A stretch of DNA of 64,000 bases. It comes from Mycolicibacterium chubuense NBB4. Lineage in GTDB: Bacteria > Actinomycetota > Actinomycetes > Mycobacteriales > Mycobacteriaceae. The notes beneath the pieces are model-generated. The model was not told the origin of the DNA. It saw only the letters and a program-made list of their open reading frames with translations, and did no database searches. The position numbers and the translations under genes were made by a program. Where the stretch lies: contig NC_018027.1 of NCBI RefSeq assembly GCF_000266905.1, positions 2,790,001 to 2,854,000 of the forward strand. The letters run 5' to 3'. Each line of letters begins with the position of its first letter. The stretch's first letter is position 1. This document shows positions 8,597 to 17,064 of this stretch, one piece after another.

Positions 8597-10462
8597 GTGA
8601 ATGGATCGCATTTGAACGTACAGTCCGACGGAGAGGCGACCGAGGCATTCGAGGCTCTGTTGCGCTACATCCGAGATGCGCGAGGGTTCGACTTCACCGG
8701 CTACAAGCGCACCTCGCTGATGCGGCGGGCGCGGCACCGGATGGACCAGTCCGGCCACGCGACCTTCGAGGAGTACCTCGACACGCTGCAGGCCAGCGCC
8801 GACGAGTTCGCCGCACTGTTCAACACGATCCTCATCAACGTCACGAGCTTCTTCCGTGATCCCTCCGCATGGGAGTACGTGCGCGACGAGGTCGTACCCA
8901 CCCTGCTGGCCGAGCGCAACACGGGCGACCCGATCCGGGTGTGGAGCGCAGGTTGCGCCTCCGGACAGGAGGCCTACACGCTGGCGATGATCCTCGCCGA
9001 GGCGATGGGCGCCGACGAGTTCCGGCGCCGGGTGAAGATCTACGCGACCGACGTCGACGAGGAGGCGCTCGCCGAGGCGCGCATGGCGTCCTACGACGCC
9101 AAGGCCGTAACGGCGGTGCCCGCCGACCTGCTCGACCGCTACTTCGAGCCGGTCAACGGCAGGTACGTCTTCCGCAAGGATCTCCGGCGGGCGGTGATCT
9201 TCGGCCGCAACGACCTGGTCAAGGACGCCCCGATCTCCCGCGTCGACCTGCTGGTGTGCCGCAACACGCTGATGTATCTCAACGCCGACACGCAGCGCAA
9301 CGTGCTGAGCCGTCTGCACTTCGCGCTGGCTCCGCGAGGCGTGCTGTTGCTCGGGCACGCCGAGATGCTGCTCAGCCACGCCGACCGTTTCACCCCGCTG
9401 AACCTGAAGTACCGCTTCTTCCGGAAGGCGCCGACGCCCGGGGAGAACATCGAACGCCACGCCGCGGCAGCCCTGTTGGAACGGCACGACGACGCCACCG
9501 GGCTCGCCTCGATCCGCGATCTGGCCTTCCGCGCCAGCCCGGTCGCCCAGATCGTCGTCACCGGGGACGACACCGTCGCGATGATCAACCAGCAGGCGGA
9601 GACGACCTTCGGCCTGTCGGCGCGCGACATCGGCCGGTTGCTGCGCGACCTGGACGTGTCCTTCAGGCCGGTCGAGCTGCGGGCCCACCTCGAGAAGGCG
9701 AAGGTGGAGCGACGCTCGGCGCGGATCCAGGACGTGCAGTGGCAGCGGGCCGGAATGGAGCCCGTGTGGTTCGAGATCCACGTCAACCCGCTCGTGGACG
9801 CCGAGAACGGTCTGCTCGGCATCTCGATCGTCTTCTTCGACGTCACGGCGACACGCGCGCTGGTCGACAAGGTGGTGCACACCAACCGGCAACTCGAAAC
9901 CGCCTACGAGGAGCTGCAGTCCACCAACGAAGAGCTCGAGACCACCAACGCGGAACTGCAGTCCACCGTCGAAGAGCTCGAGACCACCAACGAGGAACTG
10001 CAGTCGACCAACGAAGAACTCGAGACGATGAACGAGGAGTTGCAGTCGACCAACGACGAGCTGCACACGATCAACGACACGCTGCGTGAGCGCAGCATCG
10101 AGCTGGACGAGTCGACGGCATTCCTGGAATCGCTGGAGTCCTCGATCCGTTTGGGGCTCGCGGTGGTCGACCGCCGGATGCAGGTAGCGGTGTGGAACCG
10201 CGGCTGCGAAGAGCTGTGGGGCCTACGCTCCGACGAGGCGGTCGGAAAACTGCTGCCCGCCCTGGACATCGGCTTGCCCGTCGACGCCGTCCAGCCGCTG
10301 ATCGACCGCGTGTTCGTCGATTCGGACGCCACCGGCGAGGCGACGGTCGACGCGGTCAACCGGCGGGGCCGCGCAACGAAGGTGCGGGTGCTGTGCTCGG
10401 CGTTCCGCGGCCGGGACGAAGCGGGCGACGGTGCACTGCTGCTGATGGAAGTGACGGGTTGA
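8597..10462 (+). CDS. CheR-type methyltransferase with PAS domains and a long coiled coil
   Basis: A 621-aa protein. Residues about 15-280 are a CheR SAM-dependent methyltransferase: N-terminal helical part RTSLMRRARHRM, SAM site VWSAGCASGQEAYTLAM, then LVCRNTLMYL and the C-terminal LGHAE. A PAS domain covers about 305-420. It is followed by a heptad coiled coil (about 425-495) made of near-repeated ELQSTNEELETT units, and a second PAS domain to the end. It lacks the fused CheB part and histidine kinase often found in such hybrids; a separate CheB lies 4 kb upstream. GTG 8597 has no clear ribosome site, and an IS has replaced its upstream region, so expression may be altered. TTG 8612 is an alternative start. 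Confidence 0.87.
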   Translation: MNGSHLNVQSDGEATEAFEALLRYIRDARGFDFTGYKRTSLMRRARHRMDQSGHATFEEYLDTLQASADEFAALFNTILINVTSFFRDPSAWEYVRDEVVPTLLAERNTGDPIRVWSAGCASGQEAYTLAMILAEAMGADEFRRRVKIYATDVDEEALAEARMASYDAKAVTAVPADLLDRYFEPVNGRYVFRKDLRRAVIFGRNDLVKDAPISRVDLLVCRNTLMYLNADTQRNVLSRLHFALAPRGVLLLGHAEMLLSHADRFTPLNLKYRFFRKAPTPGENIERHAAAALLERHDDATGLASIRDLAFRASPVAQIVVTGDDTVAMINQQAETTFGLSARDIGRLLRDLDVSFRPVELRAHLEKAKVERRSARIQDVQWQRAGMEPVWFEIHVNPLVDAENGLLGISIVFFDVTATRALVDKVVHTNRQLETAYEELQSTNEELETTNAELQSTVEELETTNEELQSTNEELETMNEELQSTNDELHTINDTLRERSIELDESTAFLESLESSIRLGLAVVDRRMQVAVWNRGCEELWGLRSDEAVGKLLPALDIGLPVDAVQPLIDRVFVDSDATGEATVDAVNRRGRATKVRVLCSAFRGRDEAGDGALLLMEVTG

Positions 10463-10495
10463 CAGCCGGACCGGGGTCGCGGCGGAGATGTGCGG

Positions 10496-10975
10496 CGCGT
10501 ACCGTAGCCACGTCACCCGCTCCGAGCTCGGACATCAGCTCCGGCGTCGGCGCCACGGTCGTCAGTGTGTCACCGAGAAGCACTGTGGCCTCGCCGATCT
10601 CACCGACCAGCAGCGTCTCGACCGCTCCCTCGCGCAGGGCCGCGCACACGCCGGGCAGACCCTCGGTGGCCAACCCGGACCCGCGCTGCACCTCGGCCTG
10701 AAAGCGTTGCGCCGCTTCGTCCATTGTGTCGACGACGGTCTCGCCGACGCGCTTCGGTAGGTTCGAAATCAGGTCGGCCCGCGACCGGGCCTCGCCGACG
10801 ACGAACACCAGCTTCGGATCGCTGTCGTCGAACGCCGCAGCGACCTCGTCGGCGACGTCCGCCAGCGCAGCTGCGATTGTTTCTCCGCGTCGGCGGTGTT
10901 GTGCGAGTCGTCGACACAGACGGAGGCGAACGGACCCTTCGCATCGACGAGCGGGCGAAAGCGGTTCGGCTGCAT
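10496..10975 (-). pseudogene. Rv2629-like (baeRF/eRF1-fold) gene, internally deleted and frameshifted
   Basis: The 5' end is intact: AGGAGGA precedes the ATG at 10975, and the first 39 residues (MQPNRFRPLVDAKGPFASV..., CVDDSHNTADAEKQ) match the N-terminus of the stress-linked Rv2629 family. After about 10860 the similarity continues in another frame with DVADEVAAAFDDSDPKLVFV, EARSRADLISNLPKRV, QRGSGLATEGLPGVCAAL and ELGAGDVATV, corresponding to the C-terminal third of the roughly 370-aa family. About 150 central residues and the last 30 or so are missing. It cannot give a complete product. The family identification is by remembered sequence. Confidence 0.75.
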
Positions 10976-11030
10976 GGCTATTCCTCCTCGTGCGACGGTG
11001 TCTGCCGTCGATCGTCTGTCCGACCACCGG

Positions 11031-11055
11031 GTGCCCGTCGCGAGGCCGGGCAAAC
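11031..11055 (-). promoter_or_regulatory. Weak SigF-type promoter match upstream of the decayed Rv2629-like gene
   Basis: On the minus strand GTTT (11055-11052), 15 bases, GGGCAC (11036-11031). The -35 and spacing fit but the -10 has C in place of the invariant T, so this may be an eroded promoter. It overlaps the intergenic gap and the stop region of no gene. Confidence 0.25.
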
Positions 11056-11060
11056 ATCGG

Positions 11061-11717
11061 TCACCGGTCGAGCAAGCCCGCGGCGAACCGCAGATCGGCG
11101 ACCAGTGAGGCGAAGGACTCCGCGCGGGCCTCCGACGGCCCGCGCAGCACCGACGACGGGTGAACGGTCACCACCACCTGCGGGTCGACTCCGGCAGGCG
11201 CGACGTCGGCGGGCAGACTCAGGACCTCCCCGCGGTGGGCGGTCAGCGTGAACGAGGGGCCCAGCAGCGATTTCGCAGCGGTCGCCCCCAGCAGGACCAG
11301 CACTTCGGGATCGATGGCCTGCAGTTCGGCGACGAGCCACGGCCTGCAGGCCACGACCTCGGTGCGGCTGGGCGTCTTGTGGATGCGGCGCGCGCCGCGC
11401 TCGCCGCGCACGAACTTGAAGTGCTTGACCGCATTGGTGACGTAGACCGGCTCGCGGTCTACCCCGCCCTCCATCAGCGCCCTGTCCAACAGCTTGCCGG
11501 CCGGGCCGATGAACGGCTCGCCGGCGAGGTCTTCGCGGTCGCCCGGCTGTTCGCCGACGAACATCAGACGGGCGGTGGCCGGACCCGCCCCGAACACGGT
11601 CTGGGTGGCGTCGGAGAACAACCCGCAACCGCGACAGGACCGCGATGCCGCGGCCAGGTCCGGCAGGTCGCGGCGGGCGGGCAGGAAATCGGCGGCGGTG
11701 GTGGCGGTTTTCGTCAT
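11061..11717 (-). CDS. udgX: UdgX, uracil-DNA glycosylase that crosslinks to its product
   Basis: A 218-aa family-4-like uracil-DNA glycosylase. Motif A is GEQPGDREDLAGEPFIGPAG and motif B is VHPSSVLR. The diagnostic UdgX loop GARRIHKTPSRTEV carries the histidine that, in the M. smegmatis enzyme, forms a covalent bond with the abasic site after uracil removal. Three cysteines (CRGC and ACRPW) are visible for the iron-sulphur cluster; the fourth ligand may be a histidine (inference). It removes uracil arising from cytosine deamination and stays attached to the DNA. It lies 30 bases downstream of the PAS-ANTAR gene on the same strand and may share its transcript. Confidence 0.88.
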   Translation of the reverse strand: MTKTATTAADFLPARRDLPDLAAASRSCRGCGLFSDATQTVFGAGPATARLMFVGEQPGDREDLAGEPFIGPAGKLLDRALMEGGVDREPVYVTNAVKHFKFVRGERGARRIHKTPSRTEVVACRPWLVAELQAIDPEVLVLLGATAAKSLLGPSFTLTAHRGEVLSLPADVAPAGVDPQVVVTVHPSSVLRGPSEARAESFASLVADLRFAAGLLDR

Positions 11718-11747
11718 GGGGCCCGGATACCCCGGCGCGGCAGCAGG

Positions 11748-12389
11748 TCAGTCGTCGGGTTGATGGGCGGTGAGCAGGACGTGGTCGAGCCGGGTGCGGG
11801 CATCGCCCGACAGCGGAGCCGCCGACACGCGATTCACGAAACGCTCGGCGATCTCCCGGAGTTTGACGTTGGTTTCCTGTGAACGCCACACCAGGACGTC
11901 GAAAGCCCGGCCGGCACTGACTCCGTAGGCCATCCGGATCATCCCGACCGCCTGCTGGATGACGGCGCGCTTCTCGTCGAGGTCGGCCACGTACCTGCTG
12001 ACCGAGCGCTGCACGTCGGCCTCGAAACTCTGCGTGACGTCGACGTAGAAGCCGCTGGTGCCGATGACCTCGCCGGATTCGCCTCTGAGTTGGTCGGCGA
12101 CCACGACGACGACGTGCTCGTCGCCCCGGGTGTCGATGATGCGGTGACGGCTGGAGAACGCCGCCCCGTGGTGACGGACCCGGTCGATGATCTCCGCGAC
12201 GGTGGACTTGTCCCCGGGGTGCTTGTGCGACAACACCAGTTCGGTCGTCGGCTGGACCGTTCCGGGCGCGTAGCCGTGCATCGCCGCGACCGCGTCGGAC
12301 CATTCCCATCGGTCGTCGGCATTGAGGTACCGGAAGCTGCCGACGAACTCGAAATCGCCGGTACCAGAGGGGTCAGCATCAACAACCAC
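11748..12389 (-). CDS. PAS-ANTAR RNA-binding sensor regulator
   Basis: A PAS fold (about FRYLNADDRWEWSDAVAAMHGY through TSGFYVDVTQS) is followed by an ANTAR domain with DEKRAVIQQAVGMIRMAYGVSAGRAFDVL. ANTAR domains bind paired hairpins in nascent RNA to prevent termination, and the PAS part would sense a ligand or redox state. Mycobacteria carry several such proteins tied to stress and sigma-factor control. The N-terminus is uncertain: GTG 12389 just precedes the conserved region, while the frame stays open to 12650 with no convincing ribosome site. It is divergent from the SigF-family gene, which hints at shared regulation. Confidence 0.8.
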   Translation of the reverse strand: MVVDADPSGTGDFEFVGSFRYLNADDRWEWSDAVAAMHGYAPGTVQPTTELVLSHKHPGDKSTVAEIIDRVRHHGAAFSSRHRIIDTRGDEHVVVVVADQLRGESGEVIGTSGFYVDVTQSFEADVQRSVSRYVADLDEKRAVIQQAVGMIRMAYGVSAGRAFDVLVWRSQETNVKLREIAERFVNRVSAAPLSGDARTRLDHVLLTAHQPDD

Positions 12390-12761
12390 GACGGAATGAT
12401 GAAGCTTCGACGGCTCGTTCGGCAACGGTTTCCCGCAAGTTTCGCTCTCGTGAATCCCCTGTACGAACCCTGGCAGTCCGGATCGCGAAAAGCGTACGTT
12501 GGGAACAGTCACCGGCCACGGCGGCGATCGCGGCAGCCGGGGCACGAAGGACTTGATCGCACAGGTCCGTTTTGCGAAGACTTCGCCCTCCGGCGCGCGC
12601 CGCCGGCATGACGATTCATACTTGTGGGCAGGGGTTTTCGGCTTTCTCAACAGCTCGGCGCGGTGGGTTCGGAAACGATGCCGCCGCCCGGACGGGTACG
12701 CACGGTGAGTCCGAGTTCACGACGGACGCCGTCTTGGACTGAAGTCAGTAGGAGGCCACGG
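12390..12761. other. Divergent intergenic region between PAS-ANTAR gene and SigF-type gene
   Basis: About 370 bases without a supported gene. It must hold the promoters of both divergent genes. A GGGTAC occurs at about 12699 but has no GTTT at a legal spacing, so I do not call a SigF promoter. AGGAGG at 12750-12755 is the ribosome site of the sigma factor. I see no other recognisable element. Confidence 0.5.
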
Positions 12762-13595
12762 ATGCGAACTGCCGGAGCCGAAGTGCAGCACCGAAGGGCC
12801 GACGCACCGCGGAGGTGGCCCGCCACCGAGCCCGATTCGACCTGGATCCACAGCGCCTTCGTCCGGCTGCACCGGCTGCCGCAGGAGTCGACCGAGTACG
12901 GCCGGCTGCGAAACCGCATCATCGAGGAGTGCCTCCCGCTGGCCGAGCGCATCGCCCGGCGGTACGACAGGCGCGGAGAGACGCACGACGACCTGGTCCA
13001 GGTGGCGCGGGTGGGCCTGATGAACGCCGTGAACAGATTCGACCCGGACGCGGGTTCGGAATTCCTCGCGTTCGCGATTCCCACCATGCTGGGGGAGGTC
13101 AAACGGTACTTCCGCGACTGCAGTTGGTCGGTGAACGTCCCGCGCCGGCTCAAGGATCTCTACCCCGCGCTGGGGCCGCTCACCACCGAGATGACGCAGC
13201 GGTTGGGGCGGTCGCCGACCGCGGGGGAGTTGGCCGAGGCGCTGGGTGTCGACCGCGACGAGGTCGTCGAAACGCTCACCGCCGCAGCGGGTTTCAAGGC
13301 TCGCTCGATCGACTACAGCTCCTCGCGTGACGACGATCGCCCGACCCTGGTCGATCGGATGGGCGGACCCGATCCGGGGATCGGGACAGTCGAGGACCGC
13401 GACGCCCTGCGGGCACAGCTGGAATGCCTGCCCGAGCGGGAGTACTGGATCGTCATCATGCGGTTCTTCGAATCACTGACGCAGACCGAGATCGCCCAGC
13501 GGATGGGCATCTCGCAGATGCACGTGTCCCGGCTGCTGACCCAGTCGCTGGCCCGGCTGCGGGACGGCATGCTGGACCCGCCGCACGTCGCGTGA
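12762..13595 (+). CDS. SigF/SigB-family RNA polymerase sigma factor
   Basis: A 277-aa group 3 sigma factor. Region 2 (IIEECLPLAERIARRYDRRGETHDDLVQVARVGLMNAV...) recognises the -10, and GEVKRYFRDCSWSVNVPRRL marks the region 2/3 boundary of the SigB/F/G type. Region 3 is about LGRSPTAGELAEALGV, and region 4 ends in LTQTEIAQRMGISQMHVSRLL. It is a paralogue-like relative of M. tuberculosis SigF but has no adjacent RsbW. ATG 12762 follows AGGAGG at ideal spacing. The STAS-ATPase protein at 2.8-3.6 kb is a candidate regulator, and several nearby genes have SigF-type promoters; both links are inference. Confidence 0.9.
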   Translation: MRTAGAEVQHRRADAPRRWPATEPDSTWIHSAFVRLHRLPQESTEYGRLRNRIIEECLPLAERIARRYDRRGETHDDLVQVARVGLMNAVNRFDPDAGSEFLAFAIPTMLGEVKRYFRDCSWSVNVPRRLKDLYPALGPLTTEMTQRLGRSPTAGELAEALGVDRDEVVETLTAAAGFKARSIDYSSSRDDDRPTLVDRMGGPDPGIGTVEDRDALRAQLECLPEREYWIVIMRFFESLTQTEIAQRMGISQMHVSRLLTQSLARLRDGMLDPPHVA

Positions 13596-13601
13596 GCGCC
13601 C

Positions 13602-14585
13602 TCACCGGCTGAGAGTCTGATGCGGGCTCTCACCGTAGGTTTCGCGATACAGCACGGCGAAACGCCCCGTATGCGCGAAACCCCACCGGGTGGCCGTCGC
13701 CGTCACCGTCGTCACGGTCCGATCACCGGTGAGCAACTCCTGACGCGCCTTGCTCAATCGGACCCGGCGCAGATAGGCCGTGGGCGTGGTGCCGAGGTGG
13801 CGCCGGAACAGGTACTGCACCGTTCGCGGGGTGGCATAGATCTCGGCGGCCAGATCGGCGATCGTGATCCGGCGGGCGGCGTTGGCCTCGATGTAGGCCA
13901 TGGCCTGGCGCAGCGCCACAGGTTGACTCGGCTGATTCGGTGCGCCGTCGCCGGAGCACGGGTGGGGGAACCCGGCGTACACGGCGGCCCGCACCAGTTC
14001 GGGCAGCGCCTCGGACATCACTTCGGCGACCACGTCGTCACCGGTGTTGAGCACGTCGCTGGCGTACGCGATGGTGCGCTTGAGCGAGTCGGCGGCCGAC
14101 TCCGAACGCGGCCGCAGACACGGAGGCGCCGTGGTCTGCTCGCCGTGGCGCGCCGGATGGATCACATGCACCGCGGTGAAGCGGGCATCGATCGCCTGGA
14201 GACACACGGTGCGGCGGCCGGGGCCGAGCAGAAAGACATCACCGCGTGCCGCGAGGACATGGTCGTCGGCCGAGGAGTAGGCGACCTTGCCGGCGTGCAC
14301 CCAGAGGACCAGGGTGTCGGCGAGGTGGTCGGTGGACACCGCCCCGTCGCCGGAATGACTGATCTGGTCGATCATCAGCCCACTGGACTTGTGCCGTATG
14401 TGGGTGAACCGGCGGGCGTGGGGCGAGCCTTGACACTCGATCTGCACACCTGAGCCGTAGACCGATCGCAGGTGCTCGCGGATCCGGCGCGGATCGTCGC
14501 TGGAGAACTCGGACCGCGCCGCAGGGCGTGGCTCGTCGCGCGCGTTCACTGTGTCGAGACTGGCGACAGCTGCTAACGCGCCCAC
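13602..14585 (-). CDS. AraC-family transcriptional regulator
   Basis: A 327-aa regulator. The N-terminal about 200 residues look like an AraC-binding-like cupin domain (VYGSGVQIECQG, DTLVLWVHAGKV, GDVFLLGPG). The C-terminal two-HTH AraC domain starts near ALRQAMAYIEANAARRITI and includes YATPRTVQYLFRRHLGTTPTAYLRRVRLSKAR and WGFAHTGRFAVLYRETYG. The inducer and targets are unknown. It converges on the sigma factor with 6 bases between stops. The first frame codon is GTG 14585 after GTGAGG; a GTG 36 bases further in (VNARDE) is also possible. Its divergent upstream neighbour space is 180 bases before the catalase tail. Confidence 0.85.
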   Translation of the reverse strand: MGALAAVASLDTVNARDEPRPAARSEFSSDDPRRIREHLRSVYGSGVQIECQGSPHARRFTHIRHKSSGLMIDQISHSGDGAVSTDHLADTLVLWVHAGKVAYSSADDHVLAARGDVFLLGPGRRTVCLQAIDARFTAVHVIHPARHGEQTTAPPCLRPRSESAADSLKRTIAYASDVLNTGDDVVAEVMSEALPELVRAAVYAGFPHPCSGDGAPNQPSQPVALRQAMAYIEANAARRITIADLAAEIYATPRTVQYLFRRHLGTTPTAYLRRVRLSKARQELLTGDRTVTTVTATATRWGFAHTGRFAVLYRETYGESPHQTLSR

Positions 14586-14764
14586 GCCTCACACCGTCGG
14601 CCGGGCACTTCGCCTCCACCTTCTGAAAGCCTCAACGACCAGTGCCTCTCGTCCCGTTCGACCTCACGTGCTCCGGGATGATTGCACACCGCAACGATTC
14701 AGCGACAGATCATGGAACGAACAGCCGTCCGCTGCCGATCCGAAAAACGAAAGGCGGTTTTCGG

Positions 14765-16911
14765 TCAGGACCTTCCCGACTTGCGGCTGCGCCGGGTCTT
14801 GGTCAGCACCGGTGGCACCGCCGAGGCCATCACCGCCTCTGCCCGCTCCCAGACTCGGTGGCGCCCCAGCGCGGCCACGAGCTCCGCTCCGAAAGCGTTC
14901 GAGGCGTCGTCGGCGGTGAGCACACCGGGACCGTCGAGGGCGATGTCGACGCTTTCCAGCACCGCGCGCCCGTCGCCCCAGGCGCCGACCGGCTTGCAGT
15001 GCCGGAACATCTCGTGCAACAGGACGGCGAGCTTGATGTCGATGCTCTCCAGCGCACCGCCCGCGATCACCGCCGCGTCGAACTCGATCGAGCGCGCGGT
15101 GGTGAACGTGCGATCCACCACGACCGTGCGCCGGCCCGACTTCAGCCGGCCGCCGACCGGGGCGGTGATCGCGACCTGCACGCCCGCTTTGTCCAGAATT
15201 TTCGTCAGCTTCGCGATGCCGGCCAGGTCCGCGGAGTCATCGGCGATGATCGCGACCTTGCGTCCGGCGACCGGCCCGGGTGTGGTGACGACCTGCGACA
15301 GTGCGGAGGAGCCGGTCACGTCCTTCGGGGGACTGCCCTTCGGCGCCGCCAGCCCCAGACCGGCGGCCACCTGTGCGCACAGGTCCGAGTCGACGTTGGC
15401 GAGCACCTGCAGCTGGCGCTCCTTGACCGCCTGCTCGTAGCACTTGCCCAGCTCGAAGGTGAACGCCTCGGCGACGTGCGCCTTCTCGACGGCGCTGAGC
15501 GACCGATAGAACATCGCGGGCTGGGTGAAGTGGTCGTCGAACGAGGCCGGCTGCGCACGCTCGACCCTGCCTCGACCGGCCGCGGGCTCGGCACGTAGGC
15601 GGCCTCGTCGGCGTCGGCCACGTCGGGCTCCCCGCCGTCGAGGCTGTTCGGCCGGTAGGGGGCCACCCCTGTGTGCACGGCCGTCTGGTGCATCCCGTCG
15701 CGGAGCATGTCGTTGACCGGGCAGTGCGGGCGGTTGATGGGGAGTTGGGTGAAGTTCGGGCCGCCCAGCCGGGTCAGCTGGGTGTCGAGGTAGGAGAACA
15801 ACCGCGCCTGCAGCAGCGGGTCGTTCGTCACCTCGATGCCGGGCACCAGATTGCCGATGTGGAACGCAACCTGCTCGGTCTCGGCGAAGTAGTTGGTGGG
15901 GTTGCGGTTGAGCGTCAGCTTGCCGATCTTCTCGACCGGCACCAGCTCCTCGGGCACCAGCTTCGTGGGGTCGAGCAGGTCGATGCCCTCGTAGCTGTTC
16001 GTGCCGTCGTCGGGCATCACCTGGACGCCCAGCTCATACTCCAGCGGGGCGCCGGCCTCGATGCCGTCGGCCATGTCGCGGCGATGGAAGTCCGGATCGC
16101 ACCCCGCGGCGATCTGAGCCTCCTCCCACACCAGGGAGTGCACCCCGGCGGCGGGTTTCCAGTGGAACTTCACCAGGCTGGTCCGCCCCTTGGCGTTGAC
16201 CAGCCGGAAGGTGTGGACCCCGAAGCCCTCCATGGTGCGGAAGGAGCGCGGGATCCCCCGATCGCTCATGTTCCAGAACACGTGGTGGGTGGCCTCGGTG
16301 TGCAGAGACACGAAGTCCCAGAAGGTGTCGTGCGCGGACTGGGCCTGGGGGATCTCCCGGTCGGGGTGCGGCTTGGCCGCGTGGACCACGTCCGGGAACT
16401 TGATGCCGTCCTGGATGAAGAAGACCGGCATGTTGTTGCCCACGAGGTCGAACGTGCCTTCGTCGGTGTAGAACTTGACCGCGAAACCGCGGGTGTCGCG
16501 CACGGTGTCCGCCGACCCGCGGGAACCCAGCACGGTGGAGAACCGGCAGAACACGTCGGTCTGCTTGCCCTTGGTCGCCAGGAAGCCCGCCCGGGTGATC
16601 TTCGCGGCGTTGCCGTAAGCCTCGAAGATCCCGTGCGCCGCAGCTCCTCTGGCGTGGACGACCCGCTCGGGGATGCGTTCGTGATCGAAGTGGGTGATCT
16701 TCTCCCGCAGGTGGAAGTCCTCCATCAGGGTGGGTCCGCGGTCACCGGCCTTGAGGGAGTGATCGGTGTCCGGGATCCGCACGCCCTGCGCGGTGGTGAG
16801 GAAGCGACCCGTCTGGGCTCGCGGATCGTGTTCACCCGCTGCGGTTTTCGACGCGCCGGTGGGGCTCACAGTTGCTGGTGAGGACTGATCGGGCTTGCGT
16901 GACGCGGGCAT
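14765..16911 (-). pseudogene. katE: KatE-type large-subunit catalase with a one-base frameshift
   Basis: A clade 2 (HPII-like) catalase of about 715 codons split over two frames. The first frame from ATG 16911 carries the whole catalytic core: His86 in [11 protein letters not shown], Asn159 in [11 protein letters not shown], and the haem-ligand tyrosine region [17 protein letters not shown]. At about 15570 the frame is lost after YVPSPRPVE. Restoring one G (GAGGGCAGG instead of GAGGCAGG on the coding strand) rejoins it to [18 protein letters not shown]... and the flavodoxin-like C-terminal domain ending at 14765. The core could still be made as a truncated protein. A sequencing error in a short G/C run is also possible. 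Confidence 0.85.
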
Positions 16912-16963
16912 CGGCGGCTCCGTCGGGTGGTGGGGGCGGGTGGCTGGGCGGGGCTCCGCGGCT

Positions 16964-16988
16964 GTACCCGGCGGCGAACCGGATAAAC
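16964..16988 (-). promoter_or_regulatory. SigF-type promoter candidate for the large catalase
   Basis: On the minus strand GTTT (16988-16985), 15 bases, GGGTAC (16969-16964). It matches the mycobacterial SigF pattern GTTT-N15-17-GGGTAY exactly. The -10 ends 53 bases before the catalase ATG. Catalases are classic members of SigB/SigF regulons. Confidence 0.6.
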
Positions 16989-17064
16989 GTCGGCTCCTGC
17001 GTCTTCTCGCCACGCGCCGTGTCCGAGAGCGGTGTCGTCGCACCCTTTGGGTAGGGTTCCGCGA

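Noticed and set aside
11727..11732. GGGTAT on the minus strand just before udgX
   Set aside because: The -35 position reads CTGA, so the SigF pattern fails.
12699..12705. GGGTAC before the SigF-family gene as a self-promoter
   Set aside because: No GTTT-like element lies 14-17 bases upstream, so the pattern is incomplete.
13592..13605. GTGAG/CTCAC 5-bp stem after the SigF-family gene
   Set aside because: The stem is too short and has no tail, so I did not call a terminator.
17049..17054. GGGTAG before tex
   Set aside because: The -35 position has CGGT and the match is likely chance.
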